DNA of 64,000 nt from Aquimarina mycalae (GTDB taxonomy: Bacteria > Bacteroidota > Bacteroidia > Flavobacteriales > Flavobacteriaceae): the NCBI RefSeq assembly GCF_029906345.1, contig NZ_JARYGY010000007.1, positions 248,001 through 312,000 on the forward strand, in the 5' to 3' direction. Below are positions 27,360 to 37,455 of this stretch, one piece after another. The notes beneath the pieces are model-generated. The model saw only the letters and a list, made by a program, of their open reading frames with translations, made no database searches and was not told where the DNA came from. Position 1 is the first letter of the stretch, and each line of letters starts with the position of its first letter. The position numbers and the translations under genes were made by a program.

Positions 27360-27673
27360 CAGTTACGAGTTTGTTTTAGTTAGTATATGTGAAGATATAT
27401 GTGGTAAGATGTTATTGTAAAAAATGGTGAATAATGTATGCATTGTAAATGAACTCACTTTTGTCATTTTGACTTTTATTCCTTTCATTTATTTAATATC
27501 CTTTTAAGATTGATTGTATAATCATTACTTTTTTAGATAATAACTAAAATTTAAGCATTTTATTAGTTTTGATAAAGGTAGTAAAATAAGATTTTACCCT
27601 AGTAAATGCAGAAATTCTATTGATTAAGTAATTGAAAATGACTATATTTAAGATTCACTAAATCACTATTATT
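27360..27673. other. Intergenic region between M28 peptidase and CBS genes
   Basis: A 314-base AT-rich divergent region. Its right end has a possible promoter for the CBS gene; nothing else is recognisable, and no short reading frame resembles the peptide precursors seen elsewhere. Confidence 0.45.
27620..27650 (+). promoter_or_regulatory. Possible promoter of CBS-domain gene
   Basis: TTG (27620-27622) is followed after 20 bases by TATATTTA (27643-27650), one base off TAnnTTTG, and the ATG lies 23 bases further on. Confidence 0.4.
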
Positions 27674-28144
27674 ATGGGAATTATAAGTTTTCAGGGCGCA
27701 AGAACCAAGGTAAAGAAGCAAGATGATACGCCAATTAAAGTTTCGGATTATATGACCCGAAAATTAATTACGTTTACTCCACAACAATCAGTGTTGGAGG
27801 TGATGGAGACGTTAGTAAAACATAAAATTTCTGGTGGACCTGTGGTGAATGAACAGAACGAATTATTAGGAATTATTTCTGAAGGAGATTGTATTAAGCA
27901 ATTAAATGAAAGCCGATATTATAACATGCCTATTGATGACGCTAATGTAGAAAGGTTTATGGTAAAAGATGTAGATACCATCGATGGAAACATTAGTATT
28001 TTTGATGCAGCTAATAAGTTCTTAGAAACTAAAAGAAGGCGTTTTCCAATTATAGAAGATGGTAAACTCGTAGGGCAAATTAGTCAAAAAGATGTGATGA
28101 AAGCTGCGCTAAAAATGAATAGCCAACATTGGAGGGATATATAA
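27674..28144 (+). CDS. CBS domain pair protein
   Basis: A 156-residue protein made of two CBS motifs: VSDYMTRKLITFTPQQSVLEVME with GGPVVNEQNELLGIISEGD, and VERFMVKDVDTI with RRFPIIEDGKLVGQISQKDVM. Such stand-alone pairs bind adenine nucleotides and regulate partner proteins. No partner is evident: it is a single gene, and its stop is only 2 bases from the stop of a convergent gene. Confidence 0.9.
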   Translation: MGIISFQGARTKVKKQDDTPIKVSDYMTRKLITFTPQQSVLEVMETLVKHKISGGPVVNEQNELLGIISEGDCIKQLNESRYYNMPIDDANVERFMVKDVDTIDGNISIFDAANKFLETKRRRFPIIEDGKLVGQISQKDVMKAALKMNSQHWRDI

Positions 28145-28146
28145 AT

Positions 28147-28845
28147 TCAATGCAATGATGTTTTCTTTGATTCTTGTGCTTTTGGATCATCTGTTATAAT
28201 CAGTTTGTTTTCGCCATCACCAGATATGAATAAGCTTTTTGAGGAATATTGATCAAAATTATGATCAGATTCTTTCCACTTTGCTGTACCCATAATTGTG
28301 ATGTTTTCTCCAACCTCTATAGCTCCTTCTTTATATCTGATACTTTTATTAAATCCTAAAAAACCAGTACTTTCTCTTCCGTGAGAACGTAGATAATTTT
28401 CTAGAAATTCTGGAGCATCATTCCAGGTTCCTGAAGAATGTTCAACATCTTTATTTAGATAGATACGCTTGTTTTTATTAGGAACATTAGTGATTACAAT
28501 AGCTTTTTCTGTCTGACTTTCAATTATAAAATCCTGAAATTTATGTTCTTTAACAATAGTATGCCAATGACTGCTTTTACCACTACTTCTTTTTTCTTGG
28601 ATTTCTACCTGATAGTACACGCATTTTCTTTTTCCAATAGGGGATACTAACGAGGTGTCATTGGATATAGCTTTTCCCTTTATTTTTACATATTCATTGT
28701 CTTTAATTAAGCCAATTCGTTTAAAAGGGTGTTTTTTAAGTGCTCTAAGGATTCTGTTTTTATTAGAAAAATAATAACCAATAGTAATTCCTGTTGCTAT
28801 TAGGATAATTCCAATTCCAAAAACAGTTATGATTCCATCATTCAT
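28147..28845 (-). CDS. GIDE-domain-like membrane protein (MULAN/E3-like, no RING)
   Basis: A 232-residue protein with one N-terminal membrane helix (residues 5-26, IITVFGIGIILIATGITIGYY). The remainder resembles the GIDE/BAM domain found between the membrane helices of mitochondrial ubiquitin ligase MUL1 and in many bacterial proteins: KIKGKAI, PIGKRKCVYYQVEIQEKR, WHTIVKEHKFQDFIIES and VGENITIMGTAKWKE. No RING finger and no second membrane helix is present, so ligase activity is not expected. The role in bacteria is not established. It ends 2 bases from the CBS gene and is transcribed with the upstream minus-strand genes. Confidence 0.7.
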   Translation of the reverse strand: MNDGIITVFGIGIILIATGITIGYYFSNKNRILRALKKHPFKRIGLIKDNEYVKIKGKAISNDTSLVSPIGKRKCVYYQVEIQEKRSSGKSSHWHTIVKEHKFQDFIIESQTEKAIVITNVPNKNKRIYLNKDVEHSSGTWNDAPEFLENYLRSHGRESTGFLGFNKSIRYKEGAIEVGENITIMGTAKWKESDHNFDQYSSKSLFISGDGENKLIITDDPKAQESKKTSLH

Positions 28846-28864
28846 TAAAATACTTTTTTAAAAT

Positions 28865-29215
28865 TTAATTGCTCCTTTTTACTAATGCGTAATATTCGTT
28901 TTCCAAAGGAAGATATCCTTGGTCATACACAAAATAATAAATGGTGCCAACCTTAGTAGTGTAGATACTGGTGAAAAACTGAAAATCAAACCCTTTAGAG
29001 ATCAGTTTTGATTTGGTTGTTTTTGTTTTTTCGTTAGGATTTAGTTCTTCCAGGATTCTATAATTCTTCCGAAGGCGGTTGTTGATATTTCTTACCAGAT
29101 TTTTACTGTCTTTATTGAGTTTATTATTAAACGCGTTTCGACAATAGTCGCTACAGAATTTTTTATCGGCTCGTCCGATTATTTTTTCTCCGCATTCTGG
29201 GCAATCTTTTTGCAT
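28865..29215 (-). CDS. Small zinc-ribbon protein
   Basis: A 116-residue protein with an N-terminal treble-cysteine zinc site: CPECGEKIIG followed by KKFCSDYCRNAFNNK, where C-x2-C and C-x3-C would hold one zinc ion. This resembles the DUF2116/FYVE-like short zinc ribbons. The rest is basic and helical (NINNRLRKNYRILEEL) and ends in a strand-rich part. A nucleic-acid role is plausible but unproven. I take the ATG at 29215 (MQKDCPECG) since the extra upstream residues are not conserved-looking. Confidence 0.72.
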   Translation of the reverse strand: MQKDCPECGEKIIGRADKKFCSDYCRNAFNNKLNKDSKNLVRNINNRLRKNYRILEELNPNEKTKTTKSKLISKGFDFQFFTSIYTTKVGTIYYFVYDQGYLPLENEYYALVKRSN

Positions 29216-29266
29216 AGTAATATAATTAGATGGTCTAAGATACATCATTTAGCCGTTTACAAACGA

Positions 29267-30169
29267 TTAAAAGAAAATATCCTGAGCGAGTCTATACGTA
29301 TTAGCGTGTGCTTCTATAATAATTTTGATATCCTTAGAATATCCTCCACCCATTGAGCACATTACTGGGATAGATAGATCTTTGCACGTTTGTAATACAA
29401 AACGATCTCTTTCTTTACAACCATCAATTGTACAGCTCAATTTACCCAGTTTATCCGAAGCTAAAATATCTACTCCAGATAGATAATATATAAAATCTGG
29501 TTTTTCTGATTGGATAAGTCTAGGAAGTGTTTCTTTTAGAATATTTAAATACTCTTCATCTTCAATTCCATTGTCTAATGGAATATCCAGATCCGATTGT
29601 TCTTTTTTAAAAGGATAATTAGAAGCGCCGTGCATGGAGAATGTAAAAACGTCTGGGTTTTTCTCAAATATTTCTGCAGTTCCATTTCCTTGATGAACAT
29701 CAAGATCTACTATTAATATTTTCTTTGCTAACCCTTGATTAATCAAATGCTTTGCTCCAATAGCTTGATCGTTTAGTAAGCAAAAAGCTTCTCCACGATT
29801 CGTATATGCGTGATGCGTACCACCTGCAATATTCATAGCAATTCCATATTCGATTGCATATTCTGAAGCCTTAATGGTACCATCCGCAATAATCACTTCG
29901 CGATCAACAAGTTCTTGTGATAAAGGAAAACCTATTTTACGTATCGATTTACGATCTAAGGCAAGCTCTGTAAGCTCTTTATGGTATTCTTGTGTATGAA
30001 CCTCTAAAATGGCACTAGCATCTGGAATTTGTGGCTTAAAAAAGTTCTCTTTAGAACAAGTGCCTTCATGTAATAATTGTTTAGGCAGTAATTCATACTT
30101 GATCATCGGAAAACGATGTCCTTCTGGCAATGGATGTGTATAGATTGGATGATATGCTATTTTGAGCAT
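29267..30169 (-). CDS. Histone deacetylase family (acetylpolyamine amidohydrolase-like) enzyme
   Basis: A 300-residue arginase/deacetylase-fold enzyme that removes acetyl groups from small amines or lysine side chains using zinc. The active-site histidines are H119/H120 in GGTHHAY; zinc ligands are D157 and H159 in VDLDVHQGNGT and D234 in SGVDIL; GGGYS near residue 275 is the position of the catalytic tyrosine. It belongs to the bacterial class with FCLLND and is annotated as histone deacetylase family in many genomes; true substrates are probably acetylated metabolites. It lies 6 bases downstream of the secreted protein gene and 51 bases before the zinc-ribbon gene. Confidence 0.92.
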   Translation of the reverse strand: MLKIAYHPIYTHPLPEGHRFPMIKYELLPKQLLHEGTCSKENFFKPQIPDASAILEVHTQEYHKELTELALDRKSIRKIGFPLSQELVDREVIIADGTIKASEYAIEYGIAMNIAGGTHHAYTNRGEAFCLLNDQAIGAKHLINQGLAKKILIVDLDVHQGNGTAEIFEKNPDVFTFSMHGASNYPFKKEQSDLDIPLDNGIEDEEYLNILKETLPRLIQSEKPDFIYYLSGVDILASDKLGKLSCTIDGCKERDRFVLQTCKDLSIPVMCSMGGGYSKDIKIIIEAHANTYRLAQDIFF

Positions 30170-30175
30170 AGCGTA

Positions 30176-31687
30176 TTATTCTTGGAATCGATATAACTCA
30201 TAGACTCTTTTTTTGGTATCAAAAAAACCATAATGCAATCTATTCTTGTGTAAAAAGATGTTAACTGCTTTGATTTTAATACTTAAACTGTCTTCAAAAT
30301 CATATAATCTATCATAACTATTCTTTTTAATATCTCCTTGGATGTGATCAAAATTGGCATCAAAAAGACAATTGATATAGGTAGATTTTGTAGAAGTATA
30401 ACTATTATAATTATAAAAAGTAGGATTAAAACTAACCCATGCACTAGTTGAATTACCAATGGTGCCATTTACACCAAAACCATTGCTAAATCCGTTACCA
30501 AAACCAGCCGTTCCTGCATATCCATTATTTGTAGTGATGTCTTTTGTGCCTCCAAGTACTATATTATACTCATCATCCACTTTGTACACTGAAATCCCTA
30601 GGTTAGATGAAGATATTTTTCTAAGATACTTTGCGGTTTTCTCGATTTCTCTAACTCGATTTTCTGAAAAACCAGGTAATATACCTCCACCTTCTTGTAT
30701 GATAGGTGAATTTTTAAACCGAATAGTATCTTCTTTAGTTATTTTATATTCTTTAATGAATTTTTCGGTCTTAAGATCTAATACGGTAAATTTCATTTTT
30801 TGATTAGAACTAGCAATCTGAAAAAGCTTATTGTCGAAGATGTATGAATTACTTTTACGGTATCCTTTTTCAGTTTTAGCTGGCTTATTGTACGATTTTA
30901 CATAGCCTTTAAATGTATCCAAATCGATAAAACATAGTTGCGTTTTTTCATGGCTATAGTCAAAACTAAAGATCAGTTGATTCTTAAACTGATATAATTT
31001 ATTTTCTTTAGAAGTTGTTTCAATCACATTGGGGTTATTTCCTTCTATTTTTTCAACATCCACTAATGAGCGTAATGTTCCTGCTGTATCAGGAAGCAAC
31101 AAATAATATGCTGTAATGGTATGATTTCTACTTTCTGGATTTGGGTATTCTAATTCCTTTAGAGAAATTACATTTTTAGTAGGTGTAAACTGCTCATCAA
31201 AAGTATAGATGTTAAAGTTCGAAGATTTTTTTGAGATAGTGATTAGATGAATTTTATTATTATGTACAATGCTTTCTACATATTTTTCGCCTTTAATTTT
31301 AAAATCTAAGAAAGTGTTTTTAGTTGTATTGGTTTTAAAATCAAAAGTTTGCACACCAAATTTTGTGCTCCAACTATCACTAAAAAAAATAGAATATTTA
31401 TGATCCTCTATATTATAGCCTAAAATATACTTGTATTTAGAAGGAATCGTTTTTGCAGAAATTTTAGCTTTATTAGTGTAATTACTATCTAATAAGTGGG
31501 CATGAAACTGTCTGCCTTCTTCTAATAAGAGCATTAAATCACCCGTAATTTGATTAGGTAATGCATACGATTCCTTTCCAGATTGAAATTTCACAAAACC
31601 ATCTTCTAGTTCCAGTACCCGTTCTTGGGCAATGATAATAGTACTGATGTAAAATATACTAACCAATAATGCAATTTTCTTCATCAT
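30176..31687 (-). CDS. Secreted protein of unknown function
   Basis: A 503-residue exported protein with a signal peptide in residues 1-21 (ALLVSIFYISTIIIAQ). The body has many short beta strands with repeats of the type YKYILGYNIEDHKYSIFF, KLYQFKNQLIFSFDY and KLFQIASSNQKMKFTVLDL, which suggests a beta-propeller-like fold. A Gly/Asn-rich stretch near residues 395-420 (GYAGTAGFGNGFSNGFG) is low complexity. I do not recognise a family. Two ATG codons in a row precede the lysines; either may start. Confidence 0.7.
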   Translation of the reverse strand: MMKKIALLVSIFYISTIIIAQERVLELEDGFVKFQSGKESYALPNQITGDLMLLLEEGRQFHAHLLDSNYTNKAKISAKTIPSKYKYILGYNIEDHKYSIFFSDSWSTKFGVQTFDFKTNTTKNTFLDFKIKGEKYVESIVHNNKIHLITISKKSSNFNIYTFDEQFTPTKNVISLKELEYPNPESRNHTITAYYLLLPDTAGTLRSLVDVEKIEGNNPNVIETTSKENKLYQFKNQLIFSFDYSHEKTQLCFIDLDTFKGYVKSYNKPAKTEKGYRKSNSYIFDNKLFQIASSNQKMKFTVLDLKTEKFIKEYKITKEDTIRFKNSPIIQEGGGILPGFSENRVREIEKTAKYLRKISSSNLGISVYKVDDEYNIVLGGTKDITTNNGYAGTAGFGNGFSNGFGVNGTIGNSTSAWVSFNPTFYNYNSYTSTKSTYINCLFDANFDHIQGDIKKNSYDRLYDFEDSLSIKIKAVNIFLHKNRLHYGFFDTKKRVYELYRFQE

Positions 31688-31770
31688 GTGTCTTCGGTTT
31701 ATTAATTAGTGGCGAAAATTTATAAAATGTTACCTCAGCTTTAGGCGAATTTTCGGTTGGAGAATTGTAA

Positions 31771-33837
31771 TTAACTAATTACAGCTCCTGGATTTACTCC
31801 ATCTTCATCAGGATTTAGAAATACTAGTTTTCCGTTTGGAGTTTCAGTCATTAAGATCATTCCTTCGCTTTCTACACCACGAAGTTTTCTTGGAGCTAGA
31901 TTTACCAGAACTGTTACTTTTTTACCAATAAGATCTTCTGGTTTAAAATGTTCTGCGATCCCTGAAACGATCGTTCTAATATTTATTCCTGTATCTACTT
32001 TAAGCACTAGCAACTTTTTTGCTTTAGGCATCTTTTCAGCTTCAACAATAGTTCCAATACGCAGGTCCATTTTGGTGAAGTCTTCAAAAGTAGCAGTTTC
32101 TTTTTGAGGTTCGATCGTTTTGTTTTCGGCTTCGTTAGCTTTTTTAGTAGCTTCTAGTTTATCCAATTGTTTTTGGATGTCAGTATCTTCTATTTTAGAA
32201 AATAACAGCTCTGCCTTTCCTATTTGATGACCAGCAGGAAGTAATACTTCTTTAGTTGAAATATCGTTCCAGGTAGATGCTGTATCAAGTTCGGAATGAC
32301 AAAGTATAGATTTTAATTTCTTACAAGTAAAAGGTAAAAATGGTTCTGATAAGGTTGCTAAAGCCGCCGCAACCTGTAAACCAACATACATGATTGTTTT
32401 TACGCGTTCTGGATCTGTTTTAATTAGTTTCCAAGGTTCTTCATCTGCCAAATATTTATTACCTAATCTAGAAACGTTTAATAGCTCTTGAGATCCTTCT
32501 CTAAAACGATAGCGTTCTATAGAACTGCTAATAACTCCTGGATAGGCTCTTAATTCAGTTAACGTTTGCAAGTCTACTTCAGAAAATTCATTAGGAGTAG
32601 GAACTACACCATCATAATATTTATTGGTCAATACTACGATACGATTGATGAAATTACCGAAGTTACCTACTAATTCGTTATTGTTTCTATCTTGAAAATC
32701 TTTCCATGTAAAATCGTTATCCTTAGTTTCAGGCGCATTAGCGGTTAACGCGTATCTTAACACGTCTTGTTTGTCTGGAAAATCTTCTAAATATTCGTGC
32801 AACCAAACTGCCCAGTTCTTAGAGGTAGATAATTTATTACCTTCTAGATTTAAGAATTCATTAGCAGGAACATTTTCTGGAAGGATATAACTCCCTTCTG
32901 CTTTCAGCATACTCGGAAAAATAATGCAGTGAAAAACTATATTATCCTTACCAATAAAATGTACTAGTTTAGTGTCTTTATCTTTCCAGTAAGGTTCCCA
33001 ATCTTTTCCTTCTCTATCTGCCCATTCTTTAGTAGAAGAGATGTATCCAATTGGAGCATCAAACCAAACATATAGCACTTTTCCTTCTGCTCCTTCTACA
33101 GGAACAGGGATTCCCCAATCTAAATCACGAGTAACGGCTCTTGGTCTTAACCCATCATCTACCCATGATTTAATCTGACCATAAACATTAGTTTTCCAAT
33201 CTTTTTTATGACCAACTAGTACCCATTCTCTAAGAAAATCTTCATATTGATCCAGTGGCAAAAACCAATGCTTGGTTTGTTTTAGTGTTGGCTTTGCTCC
33301 AGAAATTGTTGATTTTGGGTTTATCAGGTCTGTAGCATTTAGAGAACTACCACAGTTTTCACACTGATCTCCATAGGCTTCTTCATTACCACATTTTGGA
33401 CAAGTACCTGTTACGAATCTATCTGCAAGAAATTGATCTGCTTCTGCATCGTATAATTGTTCGGACGTTTCTTCAATAAATTTCCCATCTTCGTATAGTT
33501 TCTTGAAAAATTCTGAAGCAGTTTCGTGATGAATAGGAGCAGAGGTTCTCGAATAATTGTCGAAGGTAATTCCAAAGTCTTCAAAAGACTTTTTAATGAT
33601 AGCATGATACTTGTCAATGATTACTTGTGGAGAAACTCCTTCTTTTTTTGCACGCATCGGAATAGCAGCACCGTGTTCGTCACTACCACAAATAAAGGCA
33701 ACGTCGTTTCCTGTTATTCTAAGATATCTGGAATAAATATCGGCTGGAACATAAACTCCAGCTAGATGACCTATATGAATTGGGCCATTTGTATAAGGTA
33801 ATGCTGATGTAATTGTATATCTTTTTGGTGCGCTCAT
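31771..33837 (-). CDS. metG: Methionyl-tRNA synthetase
   Basis: A 688-residue class I aminoacyl-tRNA synthetase that charges tRNA-Met. HIGH is at residues 21-24 (PIHIGHLAG), the KMSKS-type loop is KLSTS at 335-339, and the zinc knuckle CPKCGN...CENCG lies near residues 145-160. The C-terminal 110 residues are the tRNA-binding OB domain ([20 protein letters not shown]). I chose the ATG at 33837 ([10 protein letters not shown]), which fits family starts; an upstream in-frame ATG at 33876 would add a hydrophobic stretch and sits across the likely promoter. Confidence 0.96.
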   Translation of the reverse strand: MSAPKRYTITSALPYTNGPIHIGHLAGVYVPADIYSRYLRITGNDVAFICGSDEHGAAIPMRAKKEGVSPQVIIDKYHAIIKKSFEDFGITFDNYSRTSAPIHHETASEFFKKLYEDGKFIEETSEQLYDAEADQFLADRFVTGTCPKCGNEEAYGDQCENCGSSLNATDLINPKSTISGAKPTLKQTKHWFLPLDQYEDFLREWVLVGHKKDWKTNVYGQIKSWVDDGLRPRAVTRDLDWGIPVPVEGAEGKVLYVWFDAPIGYISSTKEWADREGKDWEPYWKDKDTKLVHFIGKDNIVFHCIIFPSMLKAEGSYILPENVPANEFLNLEGNKLSTSKNWAVWLHEYLEDFPDKQDVLRYALTANAPETKDNDFTWKDFQDRNNNELVGNFGNFINRIVVLTNKYYDGVVPTPNEFSEVDLQTLTELRAYPGVISSSIERYRFREGSQELLNVSRLGNKYLADEEPWKLIKTDPERVKTIMYVGLQVAAALATLSEPFLPFTCKKLKSILCHSELDTASTWNDISTKEVLLPAGHQIGKAELLFSKIEDTDIQKQLDKLEATKKANEAENKTIEPQKETATFEDFTKMDLRIGTIVEAEKMPKAKKLLVLKVDTGINIRTIVSGIAEHFKPEDLIGKKVTVLVNLAPRKLRGVESEGMILMTETPNGKLVFLNPDEDGVNPGAVIS

Positions 33838-33858
33838 AATGCTTGTAAAAATAAGGCA

Positions 33859-33866
33859 CAAAGGTA
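33859..33866 (-). promoter_or_regulatory. Promoter -7 element of metG
   Basis: On the minus strand TACCTTTG fits TAnnTTTG, 21 bases before the metG ATG. A TTTG at the -33 distance is not obvious. Its place supports the shorter start. Confidence 0.5.
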
Positions 33867-33990
33867 ATAAAGACAACGATAAATTAGCAGGGTTTGTTTA
33901 ATTAATACGAATCTTATTTAATGCATTCCAGTTAAAGTCTTTGGATATGTTTAATCGTGAAATGAATGAATAATATTTTATAAAAAGAAA

Positions 33991-34022
33991 AGCAGTACCA
34001 AGTTTATTTTTCTGATACTGCT
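33991..34022 (-). terminator. Terminator after the first DUF1501 gene
   Basis: AGCAGTA and TACTGCT form the base of a hairpin that extends to ten pairs with one mismatch; on the minus strand it is followed by TTTTCTTTTT. It lies 27 bases past the stop at 34050. Confidence 0.65.
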
Positions 34023-34049
34023 CACTATAAAAATAGTATTTTAAATCTG

Positions 34050-35663
34050 TTATAAGATCATAACAGGTTTACTATAACGATTTTTGCCTTTGGTAATTCT
34101 ATAGGCATAAAACCCTTCAGATAGTGTTGTCTGAGCAGCTTCTTTTACGTTGATTATATGTTCTCCTTCTAATAACATTTCATTTTTTAAGTTTGCTATT
34201 TTTTGCCCACTCATACTAAATAAATCTACATTTACATGACCAGCTTGAGCGTTGGTAATATGAAGAAAAGATTGGTTATTGGTATAGGTAACTGTGTGGT
34301 TGAAATTTTCAAAATTTGGAGTTTCATCATCTGTACCTAGGTTATTACAATTAAAACCAAGATTCATAGAGTTGTATTGTTGACCTAGAAGAGTTTGATC
34401 CACAAGTTCGCTGTCTATACATAACCATTCTTTCATAATTGAGGCATAAACCTGTCTAAAATCATTTGTATTGTAGAGGTTACCATTGTTATTTAAATTT
34501 GATAAATCTGGATGATCTCCAATAAAACCATTTCCATCCAATCCAGTTCCAAAAAGCATCATAGGCGCTGCAGTTCCGTGATCTGTTCCTCGTGATCCAT
34601 TCTCTTTTACTCTTCTTCCGAATTCAGAAATTGTCATAGAAACTACTTTGTCATCCCATCCAGCATCTTTAAGATCATCATAAAAATATGACATGGTCTC
34701 AGATAATTGGGTCATCAATTCTTCTTGTCTATTTAATTGGTCATTATGAGTGTCAAAACCGCCAAGAGTTACAAAATATACTTTAGTTCCTAAGTTTCCT
34801 TTTATTAGACGAGAAACAACACTTAATTGTTGTGATAATCTATTGTCAGGGTAATTCCCAAAATCAGAAGTACTTTCATATGCATCGTTAATTACGCCAG
34901 CATAAGTAAATGTTGTGTTCGCCACTCCTTTTAAGTACCCCACTTTCTCTCCATGAGTACAGTCTGGAAGATTACTTAGGTCATAAAGAGATCCGTTTTG
35001 AGCTATTTCATATAACTTTCTAGGATCTGCCACAGAAAAGGCGAAATTGTTTTGGTCTCCATTAAATATAAGATTACCGCTACTTCCTATCTGTATAGCC
35101 GCAGGTCGCTCAGGTGGGTTTAGTAAATAATCGGGATATAAGTTTTCGAAATATCTTCCCATCCAACCAGTACTTTCTTGATCAGTTACATCAGAGGTTG
35201 CCCAAATATCAGAACCTGTAAAGTGTGATAATGCACTTTGTTCGTATCCAACACCATGAACTATTTTCATCTGACCATCTCCCCATAATTTTTCAAATTT
35301 ATTTGCATAATTAGGCATTCCATAGTCATCATTAAGATTGAATAACTGATTTTGCGGGATTCTTATATTAGGCCGAGCATTGGCGTAAGTGTCGTATTGG
35401 TTAATTGGGATTACAGTATTTAATCCATCATTTCCACCCTTAAGTCTTACAATTACAAGAACTCTATCTGTTTCTGATTCGTTTAGAGCAGCGGATAAAG
35501 GTGAAGGCTTTGATACAGATAAAGCCGTATTTGCAAAAGCTACTGTACCTCCACCAACGATTCCTAAAGCTTGAAGAAATGAACGTCGGTTCCATTTTTT
35601 GTGTTCTTGATTATTACAACTACCAGATTTTGGTGTGAAATTTTTATAATGAGAGTCGCACAT
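34050..35663 (-). CDS. DUF1501 protein with Tat-like signal and type IX sorting domain, copy A
   Basis: A 537-residue exported protein of the DUF1501 (alkaline phosphatase/sulfatase-like) family. The N-terminus holds a twin-arginine motif, KKWNRRSFLQALG (R26-R27), then a hydrophobic glycine-rich segment. Family blocks include VIVRLKGGNDGLNTVIP, VHGVGYEQSALSHFTGSDIW, VTLGGFDTHNDQ and SEFGRRVKENGSRGTDHGTA. The last 70 residues (VDLFSMSGQKIANLKNE to YSKPVMIL) are a type IX secretion type A sorting domain. The substrate is unknown. It follows its DUF1800 partner by 6 bases and is paralogous to 37456-39090. Confidence 0.9.
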   Translation of the reverse strand: MCDSHYKNFTPKSGSCNNQEHKKWNRRSFLQALGIVGGGTVAFANTALSVSKPSPLSAALNESETDRVLVIVRLKGGNDGLNTVIPINQYDTYANARPNIRIPQNQLFNLNDDYGMPNYANKFEKLWGDGQMKIVHGVGYEQSALSHFTGSDIWATSDVTDQESTGWMGRYFENLYPDYLLNPPERPAAIQIGSSGNLIFNGDQNNFAFSVADPRKLYEIAQNGSLYDLSNLPDCTHGEKVGYLKGVANTTFTYAGVINDAYESTSDFGNYPDNRLSQQLSVVSRLIKGNLGTKVYFVTLGGFDTHNDQLNRQEELMTQLSETMSYFYDDLKDAGWDDKVVSMTISEFGRRVKENGSRGTDHGTAAPMMLFGTGLDGNGFIGDHPDLSNLNNNGNLYNTNDFRQVYASIMKEWLCIDSELVDQTLLGQQYNSMNLGFNCNNLGTDDETPNFENFNHTVTYTNNQSFLHITNAQAGHVNVDLFSMSGQKIANLKNEMLLEGEHIINVKEAAQTTLSEGFYAYRITKGKNRYSKPVMIL

Positions 35664-35669
35664 GATTTT

Positions 35670-37130
35670 TTATTTAAGTTGGAATTCGGGGATTGTTATA
35701 AGAAATTGTAAAAGCCTATATACCTGTCTGGGAGCTGTTTCCCAATCAAGATTCCAAGTGCCATCTTCAAAATAATTTTCAGGAACTTGGTCTTTAAAAA
35801 TTTCTAAACCTTGACTGTATTCTGTAGCACTGATAAGCTCTTTGGATAAAAAATTATCCATAATCTGTCTAGATACCAACGTTACATCATTAGAATTTTC
35901 ATCAACTATAGCCTTGCCAATTACTCTAAATTGCTCTTCATTATGTCTCCAAGCTCTCCATAGATACCAACCGATTCTATCCCATCGTGTAGTGATTGTA
36001 CTGGAGTCTATCCAATCTTTATCCCCTTGCCAACCAGCCACATCTACTGGCTTCAATAACTCTTGTCCTAATTCTTGACATCCTCCTCGTATTTTGTTAT
36101 TAAATTCAAAATCTGCAGGTAATTCAAAATCTAAGTCTTTAAAAAAGTTTATTTGTACATCTACTGGACTTTTAATGTGCACTCCTAAGCTTCTTTGATC
36201 AAAGAAATGCTCACTTTTAAATAATTGTCTTAATACAGGAGCTATTTCAAAGTTGTTATCTAAAAAAGTTTGAGCAAGTTGATTGACAATATCTTCATTT
36301 ACTAGAGGACTGATAAAGTAGCGATAGAATTTACCACAAATAAATTGTGCTATTTGCTCAGGCCTTTGTTCAAATAGAATTCTGATTACATCATAATAAT
36401 CCCAGTTACCTGTTTGACCAAAAATGGTCTTCTCATCATTATCAAACTTGTTTTCATCAAAAGTAATTGGACCCCAACGTTTTTCCCTTTCGTTCCAACC
36501 TGTTAATGCTCTAGCTGTTTCTACAATATCGTTTTGTGTATATCCATTATCTACTCCTAAGGTAAAAAGTTCATAAAGTTCTCTTCCATAATTTTCATTA
36601 GGTTTATTTTTTGTGTTCTCATAACCATTTAGATAAATGAGCATAGCAGACGAAAGTCCCATATCACTACTGAAATCCTTAAAATTACCTAAGCAATGAA
36701 GTTGTAATAAATTGTAATACTGAAACATATAAGCAGGACTTTGATATGTATTATCTTCAGTTACAAAGTGATTACTCCAAAATAAGGTAAGGCGATCTCT
36801 AAGATTATTTTGAAACATATCAGCTACCATTTGATTTTTCCAATCTCTTCTATATTCAAAGGGATTTTCTGGAGTAGCATCAAAGTCATCTTTTATCCAA
36901 TAACCCCATTCCGGCGCAGGCGTAGGATTTAGGTTTACGGCTTCATCAATTAGGGTATCAATTAAATCTGAAGGATTTTGATTGAGTGCACTATTTACCA
37001 TCTCTGGAGTAGCACCAAAACCAAGTCTTCTATACAAATGATTAACCTTTTGTCTATTCCAAGGATTAGTGCCAGTTGGTGAATAGGTAGTTAATGAAGC
37101 AACATTACAAGAAGTATTTGTTGTTATCAT
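35670..37130 (-). CDS. DUF1800 family protein, copy A
   Basis: A 486-residue protein of the DUF1800 family, which nearly always pairs with DUF1501. Typical blocks are NHLYRRLGFGATPEMV near residue 30, LTLFWSNHFVTED, NENYGRELYELFTLGVDNGYTQNDI and ARALTGW. There is no signal peptide: the N-terminus reads MITTNTSCNVASL and no hydrophobic segment follows, although the DUF1501 partner is clearly exported. Family function is unknown. It is the first gene of its pair and a paralogue of 39098-40642. Confidence 0.9.
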   Translation of the reverse strand: MITTNTSCNVASLTTYSPTGTNPWNRQKVNHLYRRLGFGATPEMVNSALNQNPSDLIDTLIDEAVNLNPTPAPEWGYWIKDDFDATPENPFEYRRDWKNQMVADMFQNNLRDRLTLFWSNHFVTEDNTYQSPAYMFQYYNLLQLHCLGNFKDFSSDMGLSSAMLIYLNGYENTKNKPNENYGRELYELFTLGVDNGYTQNDIVETARALTGWNEREKRWGPITFDENKFDNDEKTIFGQTGNWDYYDVIRILFEQRPEQIAQFICGKFYRYFISPLVNEDIVNQLAQTFLDNNFEIAPVLRQLFKSEHFFDQRSLGVHIKSPVDVQINFFKDLDFELPADFEFNNKIRGGCQELGQELLKPVDVAGWQGDKDWIDSSTITTRWDRIGWYLWRAWRHNEEQFRVIGKAIVDENSNDVTLVSRQIMDNFLSKELISATEYSQGLEIFKDQVPENYFEDGTWNLDWETAPRQVYRLLQFLITIPEFQLK

Positions 37131-37455
37131 ACATAGTTTGAGTTAGTTGAAAATTTACGTTAGTTTATGTTGGTAAAAACGTAATTATCTGACAGTTAGT
37201 TTCTTGTTAAGAAACATTTAGCCATAATTATGAAAATTTTTGATATTGTTTATGTTATTACAATTTGAGATAAAAATGAATTTAAACTAATCATTTAAAA
37301 CATATTTACAACCACTTTTTTAGTATTCGAGTATTATGAATTAGTATGTGTAGATTTCAAGCCAAAGTTTGTTTGTGATTGTAGTATTACAAAATAAAAC
37401 CCTTAAGTAGTATAACTACTTAAGGGTTTTATTTTTATTGAATAATTCTATTGAT
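37131..37455. other. Intergenic region between the two DUF1800-DUF1501 pairs
   Basis: A 325-base AT-rich stretch. It holds the strong terminator of the second pair at its right end and presumably the promoter of the first pair at its left; TAAATTTT on the minus strand about 30 bases before the 37130 start is only a weak -7 match. No coding frame is seen. Confidence 0.5.
37396..37430 (-). terminator. Long perfect hairpin terminator after the second DUF1501 gene
   Basis: AAAACCCTTAAGTAGT and its exact complement form a 16-bp stem with a 3-base ATA loop. T-rich tracts lie on both sides, so it could end transcription in both directions; its place 25 bases past the stop at 37456 makes it the terminator of that operon. 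Confidence 0.85.

Noticed and set aside
30459-30803. A 114-codon plus-strand open frame
   Set aside because: Antisense to the secreted protein gene at 30176-31687, with composition typical of a shadow frame.
30555-31687. Secreted 503-residue protein as type IX secretion substrate
   Set aside because: The C-terminus (YELYRFQE) lacks the sorting-domain pattern seen in the DUF1501 proteins.
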